33,791 nt of DNA, taken from an uncultured bacterium. GTDB taxonomy: Bacteria > Bacillota > Clostridia > Lachnospirales > Lachnospiraceae. Position 1 is the stretch's first letter, and the number at the start of each line of letters is the position of its first letter. Below, piece by piece: positions 1 to 8,072 of the stretch. Under the pieces are notes generated by a model that made no database searches, was not told the origin of the DNA, and was given only the letters and a program-made list of their open reading frames with translations. The stretch spans positions 1 through 33,791 of the forward strand of contig CAMUHA010000011.1 of assembly GCA_947088515.1 (NCBI GenBank). The letters are read 5' to 3'. Made by a program: the position numbers and the translations under genes.

Positions 1-160
1 CTCTGTAATTCCTCTTTGCACTTCTGGGGCGGTCGCTGATTTTATTGTTCCGCTCCCTTCCCTTCAGTGCACTTACACAAGAGGAATTCCAGCCCATTTC
101 ACATGCTCTGTAATTCCTCTTTGCACTTCTGGGGCGGTCGCTGATTTTATTGTTCCGCTC
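1..160. repeat. Structured direct repeat, 55-bp unit in two copies with hairpin between (family member A)
   Basis: Positions 1-55 and 106-160 are identical, a period of 105. Between them lies a stem with arms at 79-88 and 112-121 (AAGAGGAATT/AATTCCTCTT, 23-base loop) and an outer helix at 66-71 and 122-127 (AGTGCA/TGCACT). The second copy ends two bases before the stop codon of the metallo-beta-lactamase gene. The first 18 bases look like the right arm of a further hairpin outside the window, so the array probably continues to the left. The same architecture recurs at 18830-18968. No transposase or target-site duplication is visible, and the family is not one I can name. Confidence 0.85.
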
Positions 161-162
161 TC

Positions 163-1761
163 TTACACATCCCACTTGTCACAAAGGGCTTTCACCTGGT
201 CGGCAAACTTCGCCAGGTCTTTATTGGCGCTGCCTTCATTTTTATGGATAATGGCAAGAAGCCTCTGTCCAGCCGAAAGCAGGCGTGTAAATACATCAGA
301 TACAGTTCTTGTTTTCTTCTTAACCGGAATCGGTTCTGCCTCATATTCCAACCTGTTGGTGAGCAAATTAAATTCCGTTCCGCTATATGGCGCATATGCC
401 TTGATTCCATGTTCCGCATTCAAGCACTCTACAAAGGATTTACAGACACCATCTTCCCCATGAACTACAAAAACCTTCCTCGGCTTTTCCTTAAATCCTT
501 CCACCCACTCAATCAATCCGTTTTTATCCGCATGGCCTGAAAGTCCCACTAGCTTCCTTATATGGGCCCGCACATCAATGGACTCACCAAAAAGCTTTAC
601 TTCATCAACGCCTTCCACCAAAACCCTTCCCAGCGTTCCCACCGCCTGATACCCCACGAACAAAATGGTACACTCCGGCCGCCAGAGATTATGCTTTAAA
701 TGATGGCGTATCCGTCCGGCCTCGCACATACCAGAGGCAGATATAATCACCTTAGGAGTTGTGTCAAAGTTGATTGCTTTTGATTCCTCACTGGTAATGG
801 AAAGGCGAAGTCCCGGAAAAGAAATGGGATTGATTCCTGCTTTTACCATTTCCATTGCTTCTTCATCAAAACAACTCCATTCATTTTTATGGAAAATGCC
901 GGTAGCCTCCACAGCAAGGGGGCTGTCCACATAGACAGGAAAGTCCTCATGCCCCCGCACAAGTCCTTCCACTTTTACCTTGCGCAGAAAATATAGCAGT
1001 TCCTGGGTTCTGCCCACAGCAAATGAAGGAATAACCACATTCCCCCCCTTATCAAAGGTTTCCTTCAAAATCCCTGTCAGCTCCTTAACATAATCCGGAT
1101 GGTCCCCTGGATGCAGCCGGTCCCCATAAGTAGATTCCATCACCACATAATCCGCATTTTCCGTAATGCCCGGATCTTTAATTAAAGGCTGGTTTTTATT
1201 TCCTATATCTCCTGAAAAGACAATTTTCCGGCTGGTTCCTTCCTCTTCGGCCCACACTTCAATGCTGGAAGACCCAAGCAGGTGCCCTACATCTGTAAAA
1301 CGTATTTTAATTCCTTCACAAAGGGTGATTTCTTCCCCATAAGGACAGGGAACAAGCATTTTAATAGCAGCGTCCGCATCTTCCATCGTGTAAACAGGCT
1401 CATGGGGCGTAATCTCCGCGCTTCTTTTTGCCTTGCGGTTCTTCCACTCTGCCTCCTGCATCTGGATATGTGCGCAGTCACGAAGCATAATACTGCACAA
1501 ATCAGCCGTTGCCTCTGTTGCATAAATCTTTCCCCTAAATCCCCTTGCCGCAAGTCTTGGAATCATTCCTGAATGGTCCACATGGGCGTGGGTAAGCAGC
1601 ACATAGTCTATATATGACTCCTGCACCGGCAGTTCACAATTCTCAAATACGTTAACCCCCTGCTCCATTCCATAGTCCACAAGAATATGTTTTCCGCAGG
1701 CATTTAAATAATGACAGCTACCTGTTACTTCATGAGCAGCTCCAATAAAAATCATTTTCAT
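163..1761 (-). CDS. MBL-fold / beta-CASP metallo-hydrolase with RNA-specificity domain
   Basis: A 532-residue protein of the CPSF73/RNase J-like beta-CASP group, presumably a cytoplasmic zinc-dependent nuclease or related hydrolase. The zinc motif HAHVDHSG lies near residue 58. Further metal ligands are in DVGHLLGSS (around 157-165) and SGDIG (around 183). The beta-CASP insert carries GGNVVIPSFAVGRTQELL, and the C-terminal RMMBL-type segment carries SGHADKNGL and VVHGE. The last 70 residues are a charged helical tail. AAGGAGG sits 8 bases before the ATG and overlaps the stop of the upstream short Rossmann gene, which suggests translational coupling. The stop codon abuts repeat member A. The substrate (RNA or other) cannot be told from sequence. 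Confidence 0.9.
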   Translation of the reverse strand: MKMIFIGAAHEVTGSCHYLNACGKHILVDYGMEQGVNVFENCELPVQESYIDYVLLTHAHVDHSGMIPRLAARGFRGKIYATEATADLCSIMLRDCAHIQMQEAEWKNRKAKRSAEITPHEPVYTMEDADAAIKMLVPCPYGEEITLCEGIKIRFTDVGHLLGSSSIEVWAEEEGTSRKIVFSGDIGNKNQPLIKDPGITENADYVVMESTYGDRLHPGDHPDYVKELTGILKETFDKGGNVVIPSFAVGRTQELLYFLRKVKVEGLVRGHEDFPVYVDSPLAVEATGIFHKNEWSCFDEEAMEMVKAGINPISFPGLRLSITSEESKAINFDTTPKVIISASGMCEAGRIRHHLKHNLWRPECTILFVGYQAVGTLGRVLVEGVDEVKLFGESIDVRAHIRKLVGLSGHADKNGLIEWVEGFKEKPRKVFVVHGEDGVCKSFVECLNAEHGIKAYAPYSGTEFNLLTNRLEYEAEPIPVKKKTRTVSDVFTRLLSAGQRLLAIIHKNEGSANKDLAKFADQVKALCDKWDV

Positions 1762-1775
1762 ACTTTTGCCCTCCT

Positions 1776-2051
1776 TCAGCCATTCTGACAGAAAATAAAA
1801 TCCGGCTTGCCGTACATTTCTTCAACTGCCGTAAAAAAAATATCTCTGTCCTCTTCGTTGTCTACATCTCCATGAAAAAAAAATACCGCAACCTGATAAA
1901 TACTCTCCAGTTCTGCCTTGATCATCCGTCCCAGCTCCTTATTGGTATCCATGAAAGCGATCCGGCATCCCAGGCTTGCATATTTTTCCATGATAGAATA
2001 TTCCTTCGCTCCAATCATTCCGGCAACTGCGCATACTTTTGTATCTGTCAT
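1776..2051 (-). CDS. Half-length SDR-like Rossmann protein
   Basis: About 91 residues resembling the first beta-alpha-beta-alpha-beta part of a short-chain dehydrogenase: an N-terminal strand VCAVAGMIGAKEYS, then CRIAFMDTNKE ending a strand at the cofactor-specificity Asp, then FFHGDVDNEED, then PDFIFCQNG. The frame stops with TGA exactly where full SDRs have their NNAG motif, so the catalytic Ser-Tyr-Lys half is missing. ATG at 2051 was chosen; AAAGG lies about 12 bases upstream, and the longer TTG start at 2096 has no ribosome site. The stop codon overlaps the next gene's ribosome site. It could be a truncated remnant or a genuine small nucleotide-binding protein; the clean coupling favours a maintained gene. 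Confidence 0.6.
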   Translation of the reverse strand: MTDTKVCAVAGMIGAKEYSIMEKYASLGCRIAFMDTNKELGRMIKAELESIYQVAVFFFHGDVDNEEDRDIFFTAVEEMYGKPDFIFCQNG

Positions 2052-2159
2052 GACATTTATGTACCTTTCTCTGCCCGCACCGACAAATTGTATCAAATTA
2101 TTGTAAGCAAATTATAACATATTGGAATATGATATAGCAAACACTTAAGGCAATATGAC

Positions 2160-2747
2160 ATGACATTTTCTATTTATTTTTTAATCATACTTATTATTGT
2201 ACTTTCCATGGATGCTTTTACGGCCGGACTATCCTATGGCATGGAAAACGTACAGGTACCTTTTTCTTCCCTGTCCATTATTGCGCTGCTCTCTGGCAGT
2301 ATGCTGACTGCTTCCTTATTTGCGGGCAATATTTTTCTTGGCGTCATTCCCGGAAAGATGACAAAAGTCATTTCCTTTTCCGTACTTTTTCTTCTTTCCC
2401 TATATAAGTTTTATGATGCCATTCCCCAGCTTCACAAAAAAGAAAACGGACTGACCACAGGAAGTATCTCCCGAAAAGTGAATAAAGATGATAAGGCAGT
2501 ACTGTCCGGCAAAGAAGCGGCAGCTCTTTCCGCCGCCCTTTCCATTGACAATATCTCCGCCGGCCTGTGCACCGGAACTGTATCCTTATCTCCTATTATA
2601 CTGCTGCTGCTGACAATAGCAATCCATTTTATGTCAATCAGACTTGGACTTTTTACCGGACAGATGATTTCCCGCAAAAGCTCACACAACCTCACCTGGC
2701 TGGGCGCCGCTATTCTCCTTATGATGTCCTTTCTGCGCATCCTTTAA
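2160..2747 (+). CDS. ytaF: Sporulation membrane protein YtaF (MntP-like)
   Basis: A 195-residue polytopic membrane protein with about six hydrophobic segments. It has the family signature DAFTAGLSYGMENV near residue 18 and the second-half repeat SIDNISAGLCTG near 129, typical of the MntP/YtaF fold of two related three-helix halves. A polar cytoplasmic loop of about 30 residues (around 95-120) lies between the halves. YtaF is associated with sporulation in Bacillus and Clostridia; a manganese or other cation export role is possible from the fold. AAGG sits 9 bases before the ATG. It is one of only three plus-strand genes, and its last 66 bases overlap the end of the convergent ATPase gene. Confidence 0.85.
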   Translation: MTFSIYFLIILIIVLSMDAFTAGLSYGMENVQVPFSSLSIIALLSGSMLTASLFAGNIFLGVIPGKMTKVISFSVLFLLSLYKFYDAIPQLHKKENGLTTGSISRKVNKDDKAVLSGKEAAALSAALSIDNISAGLCTGTVSLSPIILLLLTIAIHFMSIRLGLFTGQMISRKSSHNLTWLGAAILLMMSFLRIL

Positions 2748-5426
2748 GAGAGTATCATCCAGAGGCTTATCCCCATTTTTCCCCAACAAAGCCTCTGAAA
2801 GAACCAACAATTCATGAACCAGAACCGGCATACAGGAAAGAAGACCCAGTGTGCCCCATTCCGAAAGGCTTAAACGGCTGGTTCCAAATAAAGCTACAAA
2901 ATAAGGAATTTCCGTCACCAGCATCTGTAAAGCAATTCCTGTCACAAAAGCGCCCAACATATAAATATTTTCCAGGTGTTTCATCCTGAAAACAGATTTA
3001 TTGACGTCCCGCATTCCTACCGCATGAATCAGCTGACTCATGCCAAGAACTGTAAACGCATGAGTCTGCGCTTTATTAAGAATCGGGGTAAGACGCAGTA
3101 TTTTTTCCAGATTTTCTATAGTAGCCGGAAGATTTTCCTTTACCAATTCCTGATAGGGCACAGCAAGAAAAGCCAGAAGACTGATACTTCCAATCACCAC
3201 GCCATAGCACAAAGTGCAGGCCAGTCCTCCATGGGAAAACAGACTGTCTGAGTTTTTTCTGGGAGGCTCCTTCATCAGTGCATCCCCATCGTTTTTATCC
3301 ATCCCAAGGGCTAAGGCAGGCAGAGAGTCTGTAATCAGATTAATCCAAAGAATATGGCTTGCCTTAAGCGGCGTGGGAAAGCCTGCAAGAACAGCTGCCA
3401 GCATGGTAATAATCTCCCCAAAGTTAGAAGAAAGCAAAAACAATATGGTTTTACGGATATTTTCGTAAATTCCCCTTCCTTCTTTCATTGCCTTTTCAAT
3501 GGTGGCAAAATTATCATCTGTAAGCACCAAATCTGCAGCACCTCTGGCAACATCTGTCCCTTCTTTTCCCATGGCGATTCCCACATCTGCCGCCTTTAAG
3601 GAGGGGGCATCGTTGACCCCATCGCCTGTCATTGCAACAACCTTTCCTTTCGACTTTAAGGCCTCCACAATGCGCACCTTATGTTCCGGGGAAACCCTGG
3701 CAAATACATGGATATTCTCCACCTTGTCTTTAAATTCCCCGGCGCTTAAGGCATCAATCTCCGCCCCAGTCATACATTCTCCTTTTTTTTGGGCAATTCC
3801 CAGGTCCCTGGCTATGGCGAAAGCTGTGTCCACATGGTCCCCCGTAATCATCACCGTATCCACATGAGCGCCTTTAAAGCTGCAAACAGCTCCTCTTGCT
3901 TCTTCTCTGGGTGGGTCTATCATTCCAACCAGGCCCACAAACACCATGTTTTTCTCATCTGTAAGGTCCCCTTTACGCTTTATTGCAATCGCCAGTACCC
4001 GCAGCGCCCGGTCCGCCATTTGCTCCACCGCTTCCCTCACTTCCTTTTTTGCTTTTGAGGAAAAAGCCATTTCCCTTCCATGAATCCATGTACTTTGACA
4101 TAAATCAATCATTTCGTCCGCAGCGCCCTTAGTATAGGCAATCTTTTCCGCTCCTTTCCGGTGGATTGTAGTCATCCGTTTTCTTTCTGAATCAAAAGCC
4201 CGCTCATCTATCCGGGGCAGTTTTTGCATAAGTCTTTCTTTTTCAAATCCGTGGACTTTCGCCATGTCAAGAAGGGCAAGCTCTGTTGGGTCTCCCAGCC
4301 TGTTATCTTTAATCGAAGCATCATTACAAAGCGCGCACGCCTCCAGCAAAAGGCTGTTGTTCTCCCTGTCAAGTTCTTCTTCCTTTATCATGCGTCCATC
4401 CACATAACACTCTTTTACCGTCATCCTGTTTTTGGTCAGAGTGCCTGTCTTATCAGAGCAAACCGTATTTACCGCTCCAAGGGTTTCCACAGAAGGCAGA
4501 CGCCGGACAATGGTTCCTACCTTTACCATTCTTGACACGCTAAGCGCCAGGACTATTGTAACAATTGCCGCAAGTCCTTCAGGCACTGCCGCTACTGCAA
4601 GGGAAATAGCAGTAAGGAGCATGTCCCCTACATCCCGTTTTTGCAAAACTGCCACCAGAAACAAAAAGACACACACGCCAACTGCCAAGATACTTAATAG
4701 TCTGCCAAGGTCCGCCAGCCTTCTTTGCAAAGGTGTCATTTCATTGCCACCGCTGCCGATAAGTCCGGCAATCTTACCGATTTCCGTATCCATTCCAGTA
4801 GCAGTGACAATTCCTTCCCCCCTGCCATAAGTTACTGTAGTGGACATAAATGCCATATTGGTTAAATCGCCAAGACTTTTTCCTCCGGCAGGCAGCTCTT
4901 TGTCTGTCTTATCCACTGGCACAGACTCTCCGGTAAGGGCAGATTCCTCAATTTTAAGGTTCACGGCTTTAAGAATCCGCAAATCGGCAGGCACCTGCCT
5001 TCCCGCTTCCAAAAAAACAATATCTCCCCTTACAAGCTGCACGCTGGGTATTTCATATTGCTTTCCCTCCCGCAGCACCAATGCTTTGGGACTGGAAAGC
5101 TTTTGCAGAGCTTCAATTGCTTTCCTTGCCTTGTCCTCCTGAATGACTCCCACTACCGAATTTAAAATTATTACTGCGGCAATAATTGCAGCATCCCCAG
5201 CCTCTTTCAGGAAAAGAGAAATGGCAATGGCCGCCATTAGTATATAAATAAGGGGGTCATTTAACTGCTCCATAAACAGTGTAAACACCCCTTTTTTCTT
5301 CTGTTCCTCCAGCCGGTTCGGGCCATACTGCCCCAGCCGGGCATCAGCCGTCATGACAGAAAGTCCCGTCTCCCTGCTGCTTTCAAGCTGCTTAATCACT
5401 TCCGCTGTGTTTTGGTCTGCATACAT
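2682..5426 (-). CDS. Calcium-translocating P-type ATPase (P2A, SERCA/LMCA1-like)
   Basis: About 914 residues, full length for a bacterial P2A ATPase at the cytoplasmic membrane. It has the N-terminal cation-ATPase segment, actuator loop TGES (near 165), M4 motif VPEGLAAIV, phosphorylation motif DKTGTLT (near 328) and hinge motif TGDGVNDAPSLKAADVG. M5 carries SSNFGE and M6 carries NLITDSLPALALG, matching the SERCA Asn/Glu and Asn-Thr-Asp calcium ligands. M8 reads TVLGMSQLIHA, without an obvious equivalent of the SERCA Glu908. ATG at 5426 follows AGGAGG by 8 bases; the in-frame TTG two codons earlier is too close to that site. The likely job is Ca2+ efflux. The 3' end overlaps ytaF by 66 bases in antisense. 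Confidence 0.92.
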   Translation of the reverse strand: MYADQNTAEVIKQLESSRETGLSVMTADARLGQYGPNRLEEQKKKGVFTLFMEQLNDPLIYILMAAIAISLFLKEAGDAAIIAAVIILNSVVGVIQEDKARKAIEALQKLSSPKALVLREGKQYEIPSVQLVRGDIVFLEAGRQVPADLRILKAVNLKIEESALTGESVPVDKTDKELPAGGKSLGDLTNMAFMSTTVTYGRGEGIVTATGMDTEIGKIAGLIGSGGNEMTPLQRRLADLGRLLSILAVGVCVFLFLVAVLQKRDVGDMLLTAISLAVAAVPEGLAAIVTIVLALSVSRMVKVGTIVRRLPSVETLGAVNTVCSDKTGTLTKNRMTVKECYVDGRMIKEEELDRENNSLLLEACALCNDASIKDNRLGDPTELALLDMAKVHGFEKERLMQKLPRIDERAFDSERKRMTTIHRKGAEKIAYTKGAADEMIDLCQSTWIHGREMAFSSKAKKEVREAVEQMADRALRVLAIAIKRKGDLTDEKNMVFVGLVGMIDPPREEARGAVCSFKGAHVDTVMITGDHVDTAFAIARDLGIAQKKGECMTGAEIDALSAGEFKDKVENIHVFARVSPEHKVRIVEALKSKGKVVAMTGDGVNDAPSLKAADVGIAMGKEGTDVARGAADLVLTDDNFATIEKAMKEGRGIYENIRKTILFLLSSNFGEIITMLAAVLAGFPTPLKASHILWINLITDSLPALALGMDKNDGDALMKEPPRKNSDSLFSHGGLACTLCYGVVIGSISLLAFLAVPYQELVKENLPATIENLEKILRLTPILNKAQTHAFTVLGMSQLIHAVGMRDVNKSVFRMKHLENIYMLGAFVTGIALQMLVTEIPYFVALFGTSRLSLSEWGTLGLLSCMPVLVHELLVLSEALLGKNGDKPLDDTLLKDAQKGHHKENSGAQPGEVV

Positions 5427-5526
5427 AATCAATCCCTCCTGCTCTTATGATTTTATATGCAGAAATGCACAGGATTATGACCATCGTCATAACCAGTTTC
5501 CTTATATAAATCTAAACCATCCTGAT

Positions 5527-5562
5527 AAAAAAAGAAGGCATTTAGATATGCCTCCTTTTCTA
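5527..5562 (-). terminator. Rho-independent terminator of the Cys-rich repeat protein gene
   Basis: Read on the minus strand, a stem built from AGGCAT/ATGCCT extended by A/G-rich pairs, with a short loop, is followed by seven T residues. It lies about 30 bases beyond the stop codon at 5592. Confidence 0.75.
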
Positions 5563-5591
5563 AATCATGTTTAGTCTGAAAATACTGTCTG

Positions 5592-6752
5592 TCAGCCGCC
5601 CAGCGCTGGCGTATAATTATCATTATAACTGTGATTACATCTGATACAGGTATAAATCGTATATCCCTGTGTTGAATTTGTAGGCGGTATCACCATGGAG
5701 CGGTAGGTATGTCTGTTGGTATCTGCTGGTATTGGTTCTGCATAACTGCTGCCACAGCTGCTGCACACAAAAGAACGTATCCCTGACTCCTGACAATTTG
5801 CCTCTTTTAACACATAAGATTTAAATTCATGGGCATGAGGCGATGCAGTAGGCACTGCCGATGCCGAAGGCGCCGATGAAGGTGATGATGAATTAGCCGG
5901 TGTTGCGGAGCTTTTGGGCGTTGCCGTAGGAGCTGCCGATGCTGAATTGTTGGACGCACTTGCTCCAGGACTTGCTGACGCTATGGGCATAGGACGTGAA
6001 TCCAAAAGGGTTCCGCAGACAGTACAGGTAATCTGCTGTGTTCCCATAGTCGTAGTCGTTGGCGCCGCTGCCACTGTCCAGTCTGTGGCAATATGACCGG
6101 GAGCTGATATTTTTTCTGTATAAAAGTCCCCGCAGCTACAGGTATACTTCCTAAGCCCTGCCAGAATACAGGTAGGTTCCCTGTCAACAGATGCCGTATA
6201 CTGATGGACATGAGGGGCCTGTTCTTTCTTATCTTCCTCCGAATTGCTTTCATCCTCGAAAGGCACTGTTTCCTGGGCAACAATTTCGTCACAGTATATG
6301 CACTTCTTTACACGCAGTCCATCCGCTTCGTCTGTGGGTTTTCTGGAAAGCTCCCATTCATCTGCCACGTGGCCTGTTGACATAACATCCACGTAATAAA
6401 TATCCCCACATTCCTTACAAGTATATTTAATCTTTCCCGCGCTGTAACAGGTAGCATTTTTTTCAATGCTTTCCTCATAATCATGGGTATGGTCCGGGTC
6501 TGCCGTCTTGTTAATAACCGGCATTGGTATAATACCCATCCCGCCTTCCTCTTCTGATGATGGGCTTTGTGTGGGCGCCGCGGTAGGCACCGCCGGCGCA
6601 GGTGTGGGGTACCAGGCTTCCTGCACTGTTTCCATATCTTCCCCATCATCTGATTTTAATGTGGAATAACCAATAATGCCTATGGTTCCCAGACAGGCAA
6701 TTACCGCAATTACCCCAAAAATGCCCGTAAGTACTTTTACAATTCCGCTCAT
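5592..6752 (-). CDS. Membrane-anchored Cys-rich repeat protein, three CxxC modules
   Basis: A 386-residue protein with one N-terminal transmembrane segment (about residues 8-29), then a Pro/Ala/Thr linker, so it is predicted to be exported but anchored. Three related modules follow (about 90-170, 185-260 and 305-386). Each starts with His-x-His/Tyr, has a Cys-x-x-Gly step, then a YTCxxCG-like pair, a Gly-His or Asn-Arg-His element and a second CxxC pair. Module 2 has one pair shortened to CSCG. A Ser/Ala/Pro/Thr low-complexity spacer separates modules 2 and 3. Similar modules occur in secreted clostridial surface proteins, and the Cys/His pattern suggests metal binding or disulfides. Monocistronic: it has its own promoter and terminator. 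Function unknown. Confidence 0.75.
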   Translation of the reverse strand: MSGIVKVLTGIFGVIAVIACLGTIGIIGYSTLKSDDGEDMETVQEAWYPTPAPAVPTAAPTQSPSSEEEGGMGIIPMPVINKTADPDHTHDYEESIEKNATCYSAGKIKYTCKECGDIYYVDVMSTGHVADEWELSRKPTDEADGLRVKKCIYCDEIVAQETVPFEDESNSEEDKKEQAPHVHQYTASVDREPTCILAGLRKYTCSCGDFYTEKISAPGHIATDWTVAAAPTTTTMGTQQITCTVCGTLLDSRPMPIASASPGASASNNSASAAPTATPKSSATPANSSSPSSAPSASAVPTASPHAHEFKSYVLKEANCQESGIRSFVCSSCGSSYAEPIPADTNRHTYRSMVIPPTNSTQGYTIYTCIRCNHSYNDNYTPALGG

Positions 6753-6812
6753 TTCCTACTTCTCCATTATTTCTGTATTTCCATGTGGTCCTACATAATT
6801 TGTTACATTACA

Positions 6813-6841
6813 AGTATATATTTTTTATCGGAATTTGTAAA
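6813..6841 (-). promoter_or_regulatory. SigA-type promoter for the Cys-rich repeat protein gene
   Basis: On the minus strand TTTACA (6836-6841) and TATACT (6813-6818) are separated by exactly 17 bases, each 5 of 6 matches to consensus. The gene starts about 60 bases downstream, after GGAGAAGTAGGAA. Confidence 0.7.
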
Positions 6842-6938
6842 CACCCTATACAAGGAAATCACTTTCACGTGCGGACTGAAACTGCCACTTTGCTCTAGGT
6901 AACTTCCGCAAATTCATTGGAAATTCAAAGCCCTGCTC

Positions 6939-8072
6939 TTACAAAATCATTCTCTTAAGCCTTCCCCCCATTCTGCTTAAAATCTCATTGGAAATAGTCC
7001 CTGCCCACTCTGCAAGGTCACAGGCAGAAATTTCTTCTTCCCCTGATTTTCCAATAAGGACCGCCACATCCCCGGCTTTTACATCCAGAATGTCAGTTAC
7101 ATCCACAAGTGTCTGGTCCATACAGATTCTTCCAATAACAGGCGCCCGCTTCCCGTCAATCAATACCTCTCCCACGCCCCCTGAAAGGCTCCGTGGAAGC
7201 CCGTCCGCATAGCCAATCGTAAGCGCTGCAATCTTCATATTCCGCTCTGCCCGGAAGGCCATCCCATATCCCGCATACTCTCCCGCATACAAGTCCTTTA
7301 CCGCCGCAACCCTTGCCTTCAGAGATAACACCGGACGGAATACTCCCTTCCAGTTCTCCATATCCTCTCTGGAGCTTAACACCCCATAAAGGGCAATCCC
7401 TACCCGCGCATAATCTCCGGAAAATTCTGGATAGTTTAATACGCCATAGCTGGCAAGAAGATGGATTTTAGGAGCTTCCAGTCCCTGCTTTTCCATTTCC
7501 CTAACCACCCGACAAAAAATATCCTTCTGGAATTTCGTATATTCTTTTCCTTCCCGGTCCAAAGTGTCACTGACACATAGATGGGTATAAAGTCCTTTTA
7601 CTTCCAGATGCTTCATAAAACAAATTTCGCAGATTCTGTCAATATTTTCACTTCTCTCCCCAAGCCGGTGCATTCCAGTATCAATTCCCACATGCACCGG
7701 AATTTTTCTGTGTCTTTTTTTTCCATAGCTGTCCAAAAGCTCTGCATTGGAAAAGTCCACCACCGTCTGAGTCAGATGATAACGGCTAAGCAGCGGAAAC
7801 TGATCTGGATGTGTATAACCTAAAATCAGAATCTCTCCTTTAATCCCCTGCCGCCTAAGCTCTGCTCCCTCCTGTGCACAGGCAACACAAAATGCCTGAA
7901 CCCCCATACTGGATAACTCACTTGCAATCAACATAGCCCCATGTCCATAAGCATCCGCCTTTACAGCCGGCATTAATTGACAGTTTTCCGGGAGCCTTTT
8001 CCTTAAAGCATCTACATTCCAGCGCAGGGCCTGCCTGTCTAGCTCAATCCATGCCCTGCCTTCATCCCGCAT
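6939..8072 (-). CDS. PLP-dependent alanine/serine racemase (soluble VanT-like catalytic domain)
   Basis: A 377-residue fold-type III racemase making D-Ala and/or D-Ser for peptidoglycan precursors. The PLP lysine is in AVKADAYGHG (near residue 38), and the second catalytic Tyr is in YAGYGMAFR (near 258). Near the C-terminus the motif reads GTISNEILSR: Asn replaces the Tyr that most alanine racemases have at Geobacillus Tyr354. The same Asn occurs in VanT serine racemases, where it favours serine. VanT of VanG operons carries an N-terminal membrane domain; this protein has none. ATG at 8072 overlaps the end of the VanXY-type gene by 11 bases and has AAAGGAGG upstream. Position and motif favour a serine racemase role, but a housekeeping Alr is possible. 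Confidence 0.85.
   Translation of the reverse strand: MRDEGRAWIELDRQALRWNVDALRKRLPENCQLMPAVKADAYGHGAMLIASELSSMGVQAFCVACAQEGAELRRQGIKGEILILGYTHPDQFPLLSRYHLTQTVVDFSNAELLDSYGKKRHRKIPVHVGIDTGMHRLGERSENIDRICEICFMKHLEVKGLYTHLCVSDTLDREGKEYTKFQKDIFCRVVREMEKQGLEAPKIHLLASYGVLNYPEFSGDYARVGIALYGVLSSREDMENWKGVFRPVLSLKARVAAVKDLYAGEYAGYGMAFRAERNMKIAALTIGYADGLPRSLSGGVGEVLIDGKRAPVIGRICMDQTLVDVTDILDVKAGDVAVLIGKSGEEEISACDLAEWAGTISNEILSRMGGRLKRMIL

Noticed and set aside
1..160. CRISPR array
   Set aside because: Period of 105 with 55-base repeats and a hairpin-forming spacer that itself recurs at 18.8 kb; no cas genes.
370..390. Possible further copy of the repeat motif (GTTCCGCT)
   Set aside because: Only eight bases match and they lie in the coding part of the metallo-beta-lactamase gene; chance.
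2567..2989. 140-codon plus-strand frame
   Set aside because: Overlaps ytaF in another frame and the ATPase in antisense; composition is not protein-like.
5426..5432. TTG start two codons before the ATPase ATG
   Set aside because: It would leave only about two bases after the AGGAGG site.
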